A DNA stretch of 64,000 bases from Henricia sp. BOLD:AAB3569. Its lineage: Eukaryota > Echinodermata > Asteroidea > Spinulosida > Echinasteridae. This document shows, piece after piece, positions 22,613 to 36,366 of this stretch. The position numbers were made by a program, and so were the translations under genes. Position 1 is the stretch's first letter, and the number at the start of each line of letters is the position of its first letter. The notes beneath the pieces were generated by a model, which ran no database searches, was not told where the DNA came from, and saw only the letters and a program-made list of their open reading frames with translations. The DNA lies in NCBI GenBank assembly GCA_037783545.1, contig JBBELK010000623.1, forward strand, positions 1 to 64,000. Direction: 5' to 3'.

Positions 22613-25600
22613 TCAATTTTTATGACAAGTGCGCAATATAGAGAGTTTAGGGCATGCAAAATTTGAAGTTCGTCGGAACATTTTTCGACCTCCAAATTTG
22701 CCGACGTTTGGACCACACTTTGACCAAATTGCCGAGCCAAACTGCGGTGCGTTAACGACAGTCCGAATGACTGAGCATGCGCACAACTCAGGAGTACCCC
22801 AAAGAGGTGTGTACAGACAGCCACGGTTTGCGTGAGAGCAGTCAGGAAGCCACAACCCAGTTTTTTCTAAACTTTGAAATTTCTCTGCCATTTCCCGGCG
22901 AAAGTCTGTCAATTTTTTATGACAAGTGCGCAATATAGAGAGTTTAGGGCATGCAAAATTTGAAGTTCGTCGGAACATTTTTCGACCTCCAAATTTGCCG
23001 ACGTTTGGACCACACTTTGACCAAATTGCCGAGCCAAACTGCGGTGCGTTAACGACAGTCCGAATGACTGAGCATGCGCACAACTCAGGAGTACCCCAAA
23101 GAGGTGTGTACAGACAGCCACGGTTTGCGTGAGAGCAGTCAGGAAGCCTCAACCTAGTTTTTTCTAAACTTTGAAATTTCTCTGCCATTTCCCGGCGAAA
23201 GTCTGTCAATTTTTATGACAAGTGCGCAATATAGAGAGTTTAGGGCATGCAAAATTTGAAGTTCGTCGGAACATTTTTCGACCTCCAAATTTGCCTACGT
23301 TTGGACCACACTTTGACCAAATTGCCGAGCCAAACTGCGGTGCGTTAACGACAGTCCGAATGACTGAGCATGCGCACAACTCAGGAGTACCCCAAAGAGG
23401 TGTGTACAGACAGCCACGGTTTGCATGAGAGCAGTCAGGAAGCCTCAACCCAGTTTTTTCTAAACTTTGAAATTTCTCTGCCATTTCCCGGCGAAAGTCT
23501 GTCAATTTTTTATGACAAGTGCGCAATATAGAGAGTTTAGGGCATGCAAAATTTGAAGTTCGTCGGAACATTTTTCGACCTCCAAATTTGCCGACGTTTG
23601 GACCACACTTTGACCAAATTGCCGAGCCAAACTGCGGTGCGTTAACGACAGTCCGAATGACTGAGCATGCGCACAACTCAGGAGTACCCCAAAGAGGTGT
23701 GTACAGACAGCCACGGTTTGCGTGAGAGCAGTCAGGAAGCCTAAACCCAGTTTTTTCTAAACTTTGAAATTTCTCTGCCATTTCCCGGCGAAAGTCTGTC
23801 AATTTTTTTATGACAAGTGCGCAATATAGAGAGTTTAGGGCATGCAAAATTTGAAGTTCGTCGGAACATTTTTCGACCTCCAAATTTGCCGACGTTTGGA
23901 CCACACTTTGACCAAATTGCCGAGCCAAACTGCGGTGCGTTAACGACAGTCCGAATGACTGAGCATGCGCACAACTCAGGAGTACACCAAAGAGGTGTGT
24001 ACAGACAGCCACGGTTTGCGTGAGAGCAGTCAGGAAGCCTCAACCCAGTTTTTTCTAAACTTTGAAATTTCTCTGCCATTTCCCGGCGAAAGTCTGTCAA
24101 TTTTTTATGACAAGTGCGCAATATAGAGAGTTTAGGGCATGCAAAATTTGAAGTTCGTCGGAACATTTTTCGACCTCCAAATTTGCCGACGTTTGGACCA
24201 CACTTTGACCAAATTGCCGAGCCAAACTGCGGTGCGTTAACGACAGTCCGAATGACTGAGCATGCGCACAACTCAGGAGTACCCCAAAGAGGTGTGTACA
24301 GACAGCCACGGTTTGCGTGAGAGCAGTCAGGAAGCCTCAACCCAGTTTTTTCTAAACTTTGAAATTTCTCTGCCATTTCCCGGCGAAAGTCTGTCAATTT
24401 TTTATGACAAGTGCGCAATATAGAGAGTTTAGGGCATGCAAAATTTGAAGTTCGTCGGAACATTTTTCGACCTCCAAATTTGCCGACGTTTGGACCACAC
24501 TTTGACCAAATTGCCGAGCCAAACTGCGGTGCGTTAACGACAGTCCGAATGACTGAGCATGCGCACAACTCAGGAGTACCCCAAAGAGGTGTGTACAGAC
24601 AGCCACGGTTTGCGTGAGAGCAGTCAGGAAGCCTCAACCCAGTTTTTTTCTAAACTTTGAAATTTCTCTGCCATTTCCCGGCGAAAGTCTGTCAATTTTT
24701 TATGACAAGTGCGCAATATAGAGAGTTTAGGGCATACAAAATTTGAAGTTCGTCGGAACATTTTTCGACCTCCAAATTTGCCGACGTTTGGACCACACTT
24801 TGACCAAATTGCCGAGCCAAACTGCGGTGCGTTAACGACAGTCCGAATGACTGAGCATGCGCACAACTCAGGAGTACCCCAAAGAGGTGTGTACAGACAG
24901 CCACGGTTTGCGTGAGAGCAGTCAGGAAGCCTCAACCCAGTTTTTTCTAAACTTTGAAATTTCTCTGCCATTTCCCGGCGAAAGTCTGTCAATTTTTTAT
25001 GACAAGTGCGCAATATAGAGAGTTTAGGGCATGCAAAATTTGAAGTTCGTCGGAACATTTTTCGACCTCCAAATTTGCCGACGTTTGGACCACACTTTGA
25101 CCAAATTGCCGAGCCAAACTGCGGTGCGTTAACGACAGTCCGAATGACTGAGCATGCGCACAACTCAGGAGTACCCCAAAGAGGTGTGTACAGACAGCCA
25201 CGGTTTGCGTGAGAGCAGTCAGGAAGCCTCAACCCAGTTTTTTCTAAACTTTGAAATTTCTCTGCCATTTCCCGGCGAAAGTCTGTCAATTTTTTATGAC
25301 AAGTGCGCAATATAGAGAGTTTAGGGCATGCAAAATTTGAAGTTCGTCGGAACATTTTTCGACCTCCAAATTTGCCGACGTTTGGACCACACTTTGACCA
25401 AATTGCCGAGCCAAACTGCGGTGCGTTAACGACAGTCCGAATGACTGAGCATGCGCACAACTCAGGAGTACCCCAAAGAGGTGTGTACAGACAGCCACGG
25501 TTTGCGTGAGAGCAGTCAGGAAGCCTCAACCCAGTTTTTTCTAAACTTTGAAATTTCTCTGCCATTTCCCGGCGAAAGTCTGTCAATTTTTTATGACAAG

Positions 25601-27310
25601 TGCGCAATATAGAGAGTTTAGGGCATGCAAAATTTGAAGTTCGTCGGAACATTTTTCGACCTCCAAATTTGCCGACGTTTGGTCCACACTTTGACCAAAT
25701 TGCCGAGCCAAACTGCGGTGCGTTAACGACAGTCCGAATGACTGAGCATGCGCACAACTCAGGAGTACCCCAAAGAGGTGTGTACAGACAGCCACGGTTT
25801 GCGTGAGAGCAGTCAGGAAGCCTCAACCCAGTTTTTTCTAAACTTTGAAATTTCTCTGCCATTTCCCGGCGAAAGTCTGTCAATTTTTTATGACAAGTGC
25901 GCAATATAGAGAGTTTAGGGCATGCAAAATTTGAAGTTCGTCGGAACATTTTTCGACCTCCAAATTTGCCGACGTTTGGTCCACACTTTGACCAAATTGC
26001 CGAGCCAAACTGCGGTGCGTTAACGACAGTCCGAATGACTGAGCATGCGCACAACTCAGGAGTACCCCAAAGAGGTGTGTACAGACAGCCACGGTTTGCG
26101 TGAGAGCAGTCAGGAAGCCTCAACCCAGTTTTTTCTAAACTTTGAAATTTCTCTGCCATTTCCCGGCGAAAGTCTGTCAATTTGTTATGACAAGTGCGCA
26201 ATATAGAGAGTTTAGGGCATGCAAAATTTGAAGTTCGTCGGAACATTTTTCGACCTTCAAATTTGCCGACGTTTGGACCACACTTTGACCAAATTGCCGA
26301 GCCAAACTGCGGTGCGTTAACGACAGTCCGAATGACTGAGCATGCGCACAACTCAGGAGTACCCCAAAGAGGTGTGTACAGACAGCCACGGTTTGCGTGA
26401 GAGCAGTCAGGAGGCCTCAACCCAGTTTTTTTCTAAACTTTGAAATTTCTCTGCCATTTCCCGGCGAAAGTCTGTCAATTTTTTATGACAAGTGCGCAAT
26501 ATAGAGAGTTTACGGCATGCAAAATTTGAAGTTCGTCGGAACATTTTTCGACCTCCAAATTTGCCGACGTTTGGACCACACTTTGACCAAATTGCCGAGC
26601 CAAACTGCGGTGCGTTAACGACAGTCCGAATGACTGAGCATGCGCACAACTCAGGAGTACCCCAAAGAGGTGTGTACAGACAGCCACGGTTTGCGTGAGA
26701 GCAGTCAGGAAGCCTCAACCCAGTTTTTTTCTAAACTTTGAAATTTCTCTGCCATTTCCCGGCGAAAGTCTGTCAATTTTTTATGACAAGTGCGCAATAT
26801 AGAGAGTTTAGGGCATGCAAAATTTGAAGTTCGTCGGAACATTTTTCGACCTCCAAATTTGCCGACGTTTGGACCACACTTTGACCAAATTGCCGAGCCA
26901 AACTGCGGTGCGTTAACGACAGTCCGAATGACTGAGCATGCGCACAACTCAGGAGTACCCCAAAGAGGTGTGTACAGACAGCCACGGTTTGCGTGAGAGC
27001 AGTCAGGAAGCCTCAACCCAGTTTTTTCTAAACTTTGAAATTTCTCTGCCATTTCCCGGCGAAAGTCTGTCAATTTTTTATGACAAGTGCGCAATATAGA
27101 GAGTTTAGGGCATGCAAAATTTGAAGTTCGTCGGAACATTTTTCGACCTCCAAATTTGCCGACGTTTGGACCACACTTTGACCAAATTGCCGAGCCAAAC
27201 TGCGGTGCGTTAACGACAGTCCGAATGACTGAGCATGCGCACAACTCAGGAGTACCCCAAAGAGGTGTGTACAGACAGCCACGGTTTGCGTGAGAGCAGT
27301 CAGGAAGCCT
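22613..27310. repeat. Subarray E: plain monomers
   Basis: Ordinary monomers fill this stretch, with isolated substitutions and thymine-run changes (five thymines before the ATG near 22617 and 23213, seven before CTAAAC at several places). Two neighbours share GGTCCACAC (near 25681 and 25978), a local one-monomer duplication. No longer period is obvious. No gene is seen. Confidence 0.8.
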
Positions 27311-29095
27311 CAACCCAGTTTTTTTCTAAACTTTGAAATTTCTCTGCCATTTCCCGGCGAAAGTCTGTCAATTTTTTATGACAAGTGCGCAATATAGAGA
27401 GTTTAGGGCATGCAAAATTTGAAGTTCGTCGGAACATTTTTCGACCTCCAAATTTGCCGACGTTTGGACCACACTTTGACCAAATTGCCGAGCCAAACTG
27501 CGGTGCGTTAACGACAGTCCGAATGACTGAGCATGCGCACAACTCAGGAGTACCCCAAAGAGGTGTGTACAGACAGCCACGGTTTGCGTGAGAGCAGTCA
27601 GGAAGCATCAACCCAGTTTTTTTCTAAACTTTGAAATTTCTCTGCCATTTCCCGGCGAAAGTCTGTCAATTTTTTTATGACAAGTGCGCAATATAGAGAG
27701 TTTAGGGCATGCAAAATTTGAAGTTCGTCGGAACATTTTTCGACCTCCAAATTTGCCGACGTTTGGACCACACTTTGACCAAATTGCCGAGCCAAACTGC
27801 GGTGCGTTAACGACAGTCCGAATGACTGAGCATGCGCACAACTCAGGAGTACCCCAAAGAGGTGTGTACAGACAGCCACGGTTTGCGTGAGAGCAGTCAG
27901 GAAGCCTCAACCCAGTTTTTTCTAAACTTTGAAATTTCTCTGCCATTTCCCGGCGAAAGTCTGTCAATTTTTTATGACAAGTGCGCAATATAGAGAGTTT
28001 AGGGCATGCAAAATTTGAAGTTCGTCGGAACATTTTTCGACCTCCAAATTTGCCGACGTTTGGACCACACTTTGACCAAATTGCCGAGCCAAACTGCGGT
28101 GCGTTAACGACAGTCCAAATGACTGAGCATGCGCACAACTCAGGAGTACCCCAAAGAGGTGTGTACAGACAGCCACGGTTTGCGTGAGAGCAGTCAGGAA
28201 GCCTCAACCCAGTTTTTTTCTAAACTTTGAAATTTCTCTGCCATTTCCCGGCGAAAGTCTGTCAATTTGTTATGACAAGTGCGCAATATAGAGAGTTTAG
28301 GGCATGCAAAATTTGAAGTTCGTCGGAACATTTTTCGACCTCCAAATTTGCCGACGTTTGGACCACACTTTGACCAAATTGCCGAGCCAAACTGCGGTGC
28401 GTTAACGACAGTCCGAATGACTGAGCATGCGCACAACTCAGGAGTACCCCAAAGAGGTGTGTACAGACAGCCACGGTTTGCGTGAGAGCAGTCAGGAAGC
28501 CTCAACCCAGTTTTTTCTAAACTTTGAAATTTCTCTGCCATTTCCCGGCGAAAGTCTGTCAATTTTTTATGACAAGTGCGCAATATAGAGAGTTTAGGGC
28601 ATGCAAAATTTGAAGTTCGTCGGAACATTTTTCGACCTCCAAATTTGCCGACGTTTGGACCACACTTTGACCAAATTGCCGAGCCAAACTGCGGTGCGTT
28701 AACGACAGTCCGAATGACTGAGCATGCGCACAACTCAGGAGTACCCCAAAGAGGTGTGTACAGACAGCCACGGTTTGCGTGAGAGCAGTCAGGAAGCCTC
28801 AACCCAGTTTTTTCTAAACTTTGAAATTTCTCTGCCATTTCCCGGCGAAAGTCTGTCAATTTTTTATGACAAGTGCGCAATATAGAGAGTTTAGGGCATG
28901 CAAAATTTGAAGTTCGTCGGAACATTTTTCGACCTCCAAATTTGCCGACGTTTGGACCACACTTTGACCAAATTGCCGAGCCAAACTGCGGTGCGTTAAC
29001 GACAGTCCGAATGACTGAGCATGCGCACAACTCAGGAGTACCCCAAAGAGGTGTGTACAGACAGCCACGGTTTGCGTGAGAGCAGTCAGGAAGCA

Positions 29096-29241
29096 GTTTG
29101 GACCACACTTTGACCAAATTGCCGAGCCAAACTGCGGTGCGTTAACGACAGTCCGAATGACTGAGCATGCGCACAACTCAGGAGTACCCCAAAGAGGTGT
29201 GTACAGACAGCCACGGTTTGCGTGAGAGCAGTCAGGAAGCC
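29096..29241 (+). repeat. 146-bp half monomer 2
   Basis: The breakpoint GAAGCA/GTTTGG is identical to the other half monomers, so all descend from one deletion. It lies inside the first 2971-bp unit and is followed by a monomer start with seven thymines. Confidence 0.95.
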
Positions 29242-29606
29242 TCAACCCAGTTTTTTTCTAAACTTTGAAATTTCTCTGCCATTTCCCGGCGAAAGTCTGT
29301 CAATTTTTTATGACAAGTGCGCAATATAGAGAGTTTAGGGCATGCAAAATTTGAAGTTCGTCGGAACATTTTTCGACCTCCAAATTTGCCGACGTTTGGA
29401 CCACACTTTGACCAAATTGCCGAGCCAAACTGCGGTGCGTTAACGACAGTCCGAATGACTGAGCATGCGCACAACTCAGGAGTACCCCAAAGAGGTGTGT
29501 ACAGACAGCCACGGTTTGCGTGAGAGCAGTCAGGAAGCCTCAACCCAGTTTTTTCTAAACTTTGAAATTTCTCTGCCATTTCCCGGCGAAAGTCTGTCAA
29601 TTTTGT

Positions 29607-29905
29607 ATGACAAGTGCGCAATATAGAGAGTTTAGGGCATGCAAAATTTGAAGTTCGTCGGAATATTTTTCGACCTCCAAATTTTCCGACGTTTGGACCA
29701 CACTTTGACCAAATTGCCGAGCCAAACTGCGGTGCGTTAACGACAGTCCGAATGACTGAGCATGCGCACAACTCAGGAGTACCCCCAAAGAGGTGTGTAC
29801 AGACAGCCACGGTTTGCGTGAGAGCAGTCAGGAAGCCTCAACCCAGTTTTTTTATAAACTTTGAAATTTCTCTGCCATTTTCCGGCGAAAGTCTGTCAAT
29901 TTTTT
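29607..29905 (+). repeat. 299-bp variant monomer (type V), copy 2
   Basis: It carries all the type V changes and lies between half monomers 2 and 3. Confidence 0.9.
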
Positions 29906-30135
29906 ATGACAAGTGCGCAATATAGAGAGTTTAGGGCATGCAAAATTTGAAGTTCGTCGGAACATTTTTCGACCTCCAAATTTGCCGACGTTTGGACCAC
30001 ACTTTGACCAAATTGCCGAGCCAAACTGCGGTGCGTTAACGACAGTCCGAATGACTGAGCATGCGCACAACTCAGGAGTACCCCAAAGAGGTGTGTACAG
30101 ACAGCCACGGTTTGCGTGAGAGCAGTCAGGAAGCA

Positions 30136-30281
30136 GTTTGGACCACACTTTGACCAAATTGCCGAGCCAAACTGCGGTGCGTTAACGACAGTCCGAATGA
30201 CTGAGCATGCGCACAACTCAGGAGTACCCCAAAGAGGTGTGTACAGACAGCCACGGTTTGCGTGAGAGCAGTCAGGAAGCC
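30136..30281 (+). repeat. 146-bp half monomer 3
   Basis: The breakpoint is the same as in the other copies. It closes the first 2971-bp higher-order unit and lies 1040 bp after half monomer 2. Confidence 0.95.
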
Positions 30282-32066
30282 TCAACCCAGTTTTTTCTAA
30301 ACTTTGAAATTTCTCTGCCATTTCCCGGCGAAAGTCTGTCAATTTTTTATGACAAGTGCGCAATATAGAGAGTTTAGGGCATGCAAAATTTGAAGTTCGT
30401 CGGAACATTTTTCGACCTCCAAATTTGCCGACGTTTGGACCACACTTTGACCAAATTGCCGAGCCAAACTGCGGTGCGTTAACGACAGTCCGAATGACTG
30501 AGCATGCGCACAACTCAGGAGTACCCCAAAGAGGTGTGTACAGACAGCCACGGTTTGCGTGAGAGCAGTCAGGAAGCATCAACCCAGTTTTTTTCTAAAC
30601 TTTGAAATTTCTCTGCCATTTCCCGGCGAAAGTCTGTCAATTTTTTTATGACAAGTGCGCAATATAGAGAGTTTAGGGCATGCAAAATTTGAAGTTCGTC
30701 GGAACATTTTTCGACCTCCAAATTTGCCGACGTTTGGACCACACTTTGACCAAATTGCCGAGCCAAACTGCGGTGCGTTAACGACAGTCCGAATGACTGA
30801 GCATGCGCACAACTCAGGAGTACCCCAAAGAGGTGTGTACAGACAGCCACGGTTTGCGTGAGAGCAGTCAGGAAGCCTCAACCCAGTTTTTTCTAAACTT
30901 TGAAATTTCTCTGCCATTTCCCGGCGAAAGTCTGTCAATTTTTTATGACAAGTGCGCAATATAGAGAGTTTAGGGCATGCAAAATTTGAAGTTCGTCGGA
31001 ACATTTTTCGACCTCCAAATTTGCCGACGTTTGGACCACACTTTGACCAAATTGCCGAGCCAAACTGCGGTGCGTTAACGACAGTCCAAATGACTGAGCA
31101 TGCGCACAACTCAGGAGTACCCCAAAGAGGTGTGTACAGACAGCCACGGTTTGCGTGAGAGCAGTCAGGAAGCCTCAACCCAGTTTTTTTCTAAACTTTG
31201 AAATTTCTCTGCCATTTCCCGGCGAAAGTCTGTCAATTTGTTATGACAAGTGCGCAATATAGAGAGTTTAGGGCATGCAAAATTTGAAGTTCGTCGGAAC
31301 ATTTTTCGACCTCCAAATTTGCCGACGTTTGGACCACACTTTGACCAAATTGCCGAGCCAAACTGCGGTGCGTTAACGACAGTCCGAATGACTGAGCATG
31401 CGCACAACTCAGGAGTACCCCAAAGAGGTGTGTACAGACAGCCACGGTTTGCGTGAGAGCAGTCAGGAAGCCTCAACCCAGTTTTTTCTAAACTTTGAAA
31501 TTTCTCTGCCATTTCCCGGCGAAAGTCTGTCAATTTTTTATGACAAGTGCGCAATATAGAGAGTTTAGGGCATGCAAAATTTGAAGTTCGTCGGAACATT
31601 TTTCGACCTCCAAATTTGCCGACGTTTGGACCACACTTTGACCAAATTGCCGAGCCAAACTGCGGTGCGTTAACGACAGTCCGAATGACTGAGCATGCGC
31701 ACAACTCAGGAGTACCCCAAAGAGGTGTGTACAGACAGCCACGGTTTGCGTGAGAGCAGTCAGGAAGCCTCAACCCAGTTTTTTCTAAACTTTGAAATTT
31801 CTCTGCCATTTCCCGGCGAAAGTCTGTCAATTTTTTATGACAAGTGCGCAATATAGAGAGTTTAGGGCATGCAAAATTTGAAGTTCGTCGGAACATTTTT
31901 CGACCTCCAAATTTGCCGACGTTTGGACCACACTTTGACCAAATTGCCGAGCCAAACTGCGGTGCGTTAACGACAGTCCGAATGACTGAGCATGCGCACA
32001 ACTCAGGAGTACCCCAAAGAGGTGTGTACAGACAGCCACGGTTTGCGTGAGAGCAGTCAGGAAGCA

Positions 32067-32212
32067 GTTTGGACCACACTTTGACCAAATTGCCGAGCCA
32101 AACTGCGGTGCGTTAACGACAGTCCGAATGACTGAGCATGCGCACAACTCAGGAGTACCCCAAAGAGGTGTGTACAGACAGCCACGGTTTGCGTGAGAGC
32201 AGTCAGGAAGCC
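32067..32212 (+). repeat. 146-bp half monomer 4
   Basis: The breakpoint is the same. It is the 2971-bp-shifted partner of half monomer 2, in the second higher-order unit. Confidence 0.95.
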
Positions 32213-32576
32213 TCAACCCAGTTTTTTCTAAACTTTGAAATTTCTCTGCCATTTCCCGGCGAAAGTCTGTCAATTTTTTATGACAAGTGCGCAATATAGA
32301 GAGTTTAGGGCATGCAAAATTTGAAGTTCGTCGGAACATTTTTCGACCTCCAAATTTGCCGACGTTTGGACCACACTTTGACCAAATTGCCGAGCCAAAC
32401 TGCGGTGCGTTAACGACAGTCCGAATGACTGAGCATGCGCACAACTCAGGAGTACCCCAAAGAGGTGTGTACAGACAGCCACGGTTTGCGTGAGAGCAGT
32501 CAGGAAGCCTCAACCCAGTTTTTTCTAAACTTTGAAATTTCTCTGCCATTTCCCGGCGAAAGTCTGTCAATTTTGT

Positions 32577-32875
32577 ATGACAAGTGCGCAATATAGAGAG
32601 TTTAGGGCATGCAAAATTTGAAGTTCGTCGGAATATTTTTCGACCTCCAAATTTTCCGACGTTTGGACCACACTTTGACCAAATTGCCGAGCCAAACTGC
32701 GGTGCGTTAACGACAGTCCGAATGACTGAGCATGCGCACAACTCAGGAGTACCCCCAAAGAGGTGTGTACAGACAGCCACGGTTTGCGTGAGAGCAGTCA
32801 GGAAGCCTCAACCCAGTTTTTTTATAAACTTTGAAATTTCTCTGCCATTTTCCGGCGAAAGTCTGTCAATTTTTT
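32577..32875 (+). repeat. 299-bp variant monomer (type V), copy 3
   Basis: It carries all the type V changes and lies between half monomers 4 and 5, shifted 2970 bp from copy 2. Confidence 0.9.
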
Positions 32876-33105
32876 ATGACAAGTGCGCAATATAGAGAGT
32901 TTAGGGCATGCAAAATTTGAAGTTCGTCGGAACATTTTTCGACCTCCAAATTTGCCGACGTTTGGACCACACTTTGACCAAATTGCCGAGCCAAACTGCG
33001 GTGCGTTAACGACAGTCCGAATGACTGAGCATGCGCACAACTCAGGAGTACCCCAAAGAGGTGTGTACAGACAGCCACGGTTTGCGTGAGAGCAGTCAGG
33101 AAGCA

Positions 33106-33251
33106 GTTTGGACCACACTTTGACCAAATTGCCGAGCCAAACTGCGGTGCGTTAACGACAGTCCGAATGACTGAGCATGCGCACAACTCAGGAGTACCCC
33201 AAAGAGGTGTGTACAGACAGCCACGGTTTGCGTGAGAGCAGTCAGGAAGCC
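33106..33251 (+). repeat. 146-bp half monomer 5
   Basis: The breakpoint is the same. It is the 2970-bp-shifted partner of half monomer 3 and closes the second unit. It is followed by a monomer marked ATATACAGAG. Confidence 0.95.
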
Positions 33252-33845
33252 TCAACCCAGTTTTTTCTAAACTTTGAAATTTCTCTGCCATTTCCCGGCG
33301 AAAGTCTGTCAATTTTTTATGACAAGTGCGCAATATACAGAGTTTAGGGCATGCAAAATGTGAAGTTCGTCGGAACATTTTTCGACCTCCAAATTTGCCG
33401 ACGTTTGGACCACACTTTGACCAAATTGCCGAGCCAAACTGCGGTGCGTTAACGACAGTCCGAATGACTGAGCATGCGCACAACTCAGGAGTACCCCAAA
33501 GAGGTGTGTACAGACAGCCACGGTTTGCGTGAGAGCAGTCAGGAAGCCTCAACCCAGTTTTTTCTAAACTTTGAAATTTCTCTGCCACTTCCCGGCGAAA
33601 GTCTGTCATTTTTTTATGACAAGTGCGCAATATAGAGAGTTTAGGGCATGCAAAATTTGAAGTTCGTCGGAACATTTTTCGACCTCCAAATTTGCCGACG
33701 TTTGGACCACACTTTGACCAAATTGCCGAGCCAAACTGCGGTGCGTTAACGACAGTCCGAATGACTGAGCATGCGCACAACTCAGGAGTACCCCAAAGAG
33801 GTGTGTACAGACAGCCACGGTTTGCGTGAGAGCAGTCAGGAAGCA

Positions 33846-33991
33846 GTTTGGACCACACTTTGACCAAATTGCCGAGCCAAACTGCGGTGCGTTAACGACA
33901 GTCCGAATGACTGAGCATGCGCACAACTCAGGAGTACCCCAAAGAGGTGTGTACAGACAGCCACGGTTTGCGTGAGAGCAGTCAGGAAGCC
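33846..33991 (+). repeat. 146-bp half monomer 6
   Basis: The breakpoint is the same. It lies 740 bp after the previous half monomer, that is two full monomers plus one half. Confidence 0.95.
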
Positions 33992-34355
33992 TCAACCCAG
34001 TTTTTTCTAAACTTTGAAATTTCTCTGCCATTTCCCGGCGAAAGTCTGTCAATTTTTTATGACAAGTGCGCAATATAGAGAGTTTAGGGCATGCAAAATT
34101 TGAAGTTCGTCGGAACATTTTTCGACCTCCAAATTTGCCGACGTTTGGACCACACTTTGACCAAATTGCCGAGCCAAACTGCGGTGCGTTAACGACAGTC
34201 CGAATGACTGAGCATGCGCACAACTCAGGAGTACCCCAAAGAGGTGTGTACAGACAGCCACGGTTTGCGTGAGAGCAGTCAGGAAGCCTCAACCCAGTTT
34301 TTTCTAAACTTTGAAATTTCTCTGCCATTTCCCGGCGAAAGTCTGTCAATTTTGT

Positions 34356-34654
34356 ATGACAAGTGCGCAATATAGAGAGTTTAGGGCATGCAAAATTTGA
34401 AGTTCGTCGGAATATTTTTCGACCTCCAAATTTTCCGACGTTTGGACCACACTTTGACCAAATTGCCGAGCCAAACTGCGGTGCGTTAACGACAGTCCGA
34501 ATGACTGAGCATGCGCACAACTCAGGAGTACCCCCAAAGAGGTGTGTACAGACAGCCACGGTTTGCGTGAGAGCAGTCAGGAAGCCTCAACCCAGTTTTT
34601 TTATAAACTTTGAAATTTCTCTGCCATTTTCCGGCGAAAGTCTGTCAATTTTTT
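34356..34654 (+). repeat. 299-bp variant monomer (type V), copy 4
   Basis: It carries all the type V changes and lies between half monomers 6 and 7. Confidence 0.9.
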
Positions 34655-34884
34655 ATGACAAGTGCGCAATATAGAGAGTTTAGGGCATGCAAAATTTGAA
34701 GTTCGTCGGAACATTTTTCGACCTCCAAATTTGCCGACGTTTGGACCACACTTTGACCAAATTGCCGAGCCAAACTGCGGTGCGTTAACGACAGTCCGAA
34801 TGACTGAGCATGCGCACAACTCAGGAGTACCCCAAAGAGGTGTGTACAGACAGCCACGGTTTGCGTGAGAGCAGTCAGGAAGCA

Positions 34885-35030
34885 GTTTGGACCACACTTT
34901 GACCAAATTGCCGAGCCAAACTGCGGTGCGTTAACGACAGTCCGAATGACTGAGCATGCGCACAACTCAGGAGTACCCCAAAGAGGTGTGTACAGACAGC
35001 CACGGTTTGCGTGAGAGCAGTCAGGAAGCC
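34885..35030 (+). repeat. 146-bp half monomer 7
   Basis: The breakpoint is the same. It lies 1039 bp after half monomer 6 and is again followed by the ATATACAGAG-marked monomer. Confidence 0.95.
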
Positions 35031-35691
35031 TCAACCCAGTTTTTTCTAAACTTTGAAATTTCTCTGCCATTTCCCGGCGAAAGTCTGTCAATTTTTTATG
35101 ACAAGTGCGCAATATACAGAGTTTAGGGCATGCAAAATGTGAAGTTCGTCGGAACATTTTTCGACCTCCAAATTTGCCGACGTTTGGACCACACTTTGAC
35201 CAAATTGCCGAGCCAAACTGCGGTGCGTTAACGACAGTCCGAATGACTGAGCATGCGCACAACTCAGGAGTACCCCAAAGAGGTGTGTACAGACAGCCAC
35301 GGTTTGCGTGAGAGCAGTCAGGAAGCCTCAACCCAGTTTTTTCTAAACTTTGAAATTTCTCTGCCACTTCCCGGCGAAAGTCTGTCATTTTTTTATGACA
35401 AGTGCGCAATATAGAGAGTTTAGGGCATGCAAAATTTGAAGTTCGTCGGAACATTTTTCGACCTCCAAATTTGCCGACGTTTGGACCACACTTTGACCAA
35501 ATTGCCGAGCCAAACTGCGGTGCGTTAACGACAGTCCGAATGACTGAGCATGCGCACAACTCAGGAGTACCCCAAAGAGGTGTGTACAGACAGCCACGGT
35601 TTGCGTGAGAGCAGTCAGGAAGCCTCAACCCAGTTTTTTCTAAACTTTGAAATTTCTCTGCCATTTCCCGGCGAAAGTCTGTCAATTTTGT

Positions 35692-35990
35692 ATGACAAGT
35701 GCGCAATATAGAGAGTTTAGGGCATGCAAAATTTGAAGTTCGTCGGAATATTTTTCGACCTCCAAATTTTCCGACGTTTGGACCACACTTTGACCAAATT
35801 GCCGAGCCAAACTGCGGTGCGTTAACGACAGTCCGAATGACTGAGCATGCGCACAACTCAGGAGTACCCCCAAAGAGGTGTGTACAGACAGCCACGGTTT
35901 GCGTGAGAGCAGTCAGGAAGCCTCAACCCAGTTTTTTTATAAACTTTGAAATTTCTCTGCCATTTCCCGGCGAAAGTCTGTCAATTTTTT
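35692..35990 (+). repeat. 299-bp variant monomer (type V), copy 5
   Basis: It carries the type V changes except the last one, reading TTTCCCGGCG near 35965. It is a mosaic with the common monomer, as expected from gene conversion or an exchange inside the monomer. Confidence 0.88.
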
Positions 35991-36220
35991 ATGACAAGTG
36001 CGCAATATAGAGAGTTTAGGGCATGCAAAATTTGAAGTTCGTCGGAACATTTTTCGACCTCCAAATTTGCCGACGTTTGGACCACACTTTGACCAAATTG
36101 CCGAGCCAAACTGCGGTGCGTTAACGACAGTCCGAATGACTGAGCATGCGCACAACTCAGGAGTACCCCAAAGAGGTGTGTACAGACAGCCACGGTTTGC
36201 GTGAGAGCAGTCAGGAAGCA

Positions 36221-36366
36221 GTTTGGACCACACTTTGACCAAATTGCCGAGCCAAACTGCGGTGCGTTAACGACAGTCCGAATGACTGAGCATGCGCACA
36301 ACTCAGGAGTACCCCAAAGAGGTGTGTACAGACAGCCACGGTTTGCGTGAGAGCAGTCAGGAAGCC
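36221..36366 (+). repeat. 146-bp half monomer 8
   Basis: The breakpoint is the same. It lies 1336 bp after half monomer 7. The intervening unit looks like the preceding 1779-bp segment with one 443-bp step (monomer plus half monomer) lost. Confidence 0.95.

Larger units (their letters stand above)
27311..30281. repeat. 2971-bp higher-order unit, copy 1
   Basis: The unit begins just after a monomer ending in GAAGCATCAACCC and ends with a 146-bp half monomer. It contains two half monomers (29096-29241, 30136-30281) and one 299-bp variant monomer (29607-29905). The rare CAGTCCAAATG at 28111 recurs at 31082, 2971 bp later, and half-monomer breakpoints recur at 2970-2971 bp. The copies differ mainly by one thymine near 29250. 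Confidence 0.85.
30282..33251. repeat. 2970-bp higher-order unit, copy 2
   Basis: This is the tandem partner of the preceding unit. It has the same order of monomer variants, half monomers at 32067-32212 and 33106-33251, and a variant monomer at 32577-32875. The one-base length difference lies in a thymine run. The following sequence (from 33252) starts with a differently marked monomer (ATATACAGAG, AAAATGTGAAG), so a third full copy is absent. Confidence 0.85.
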
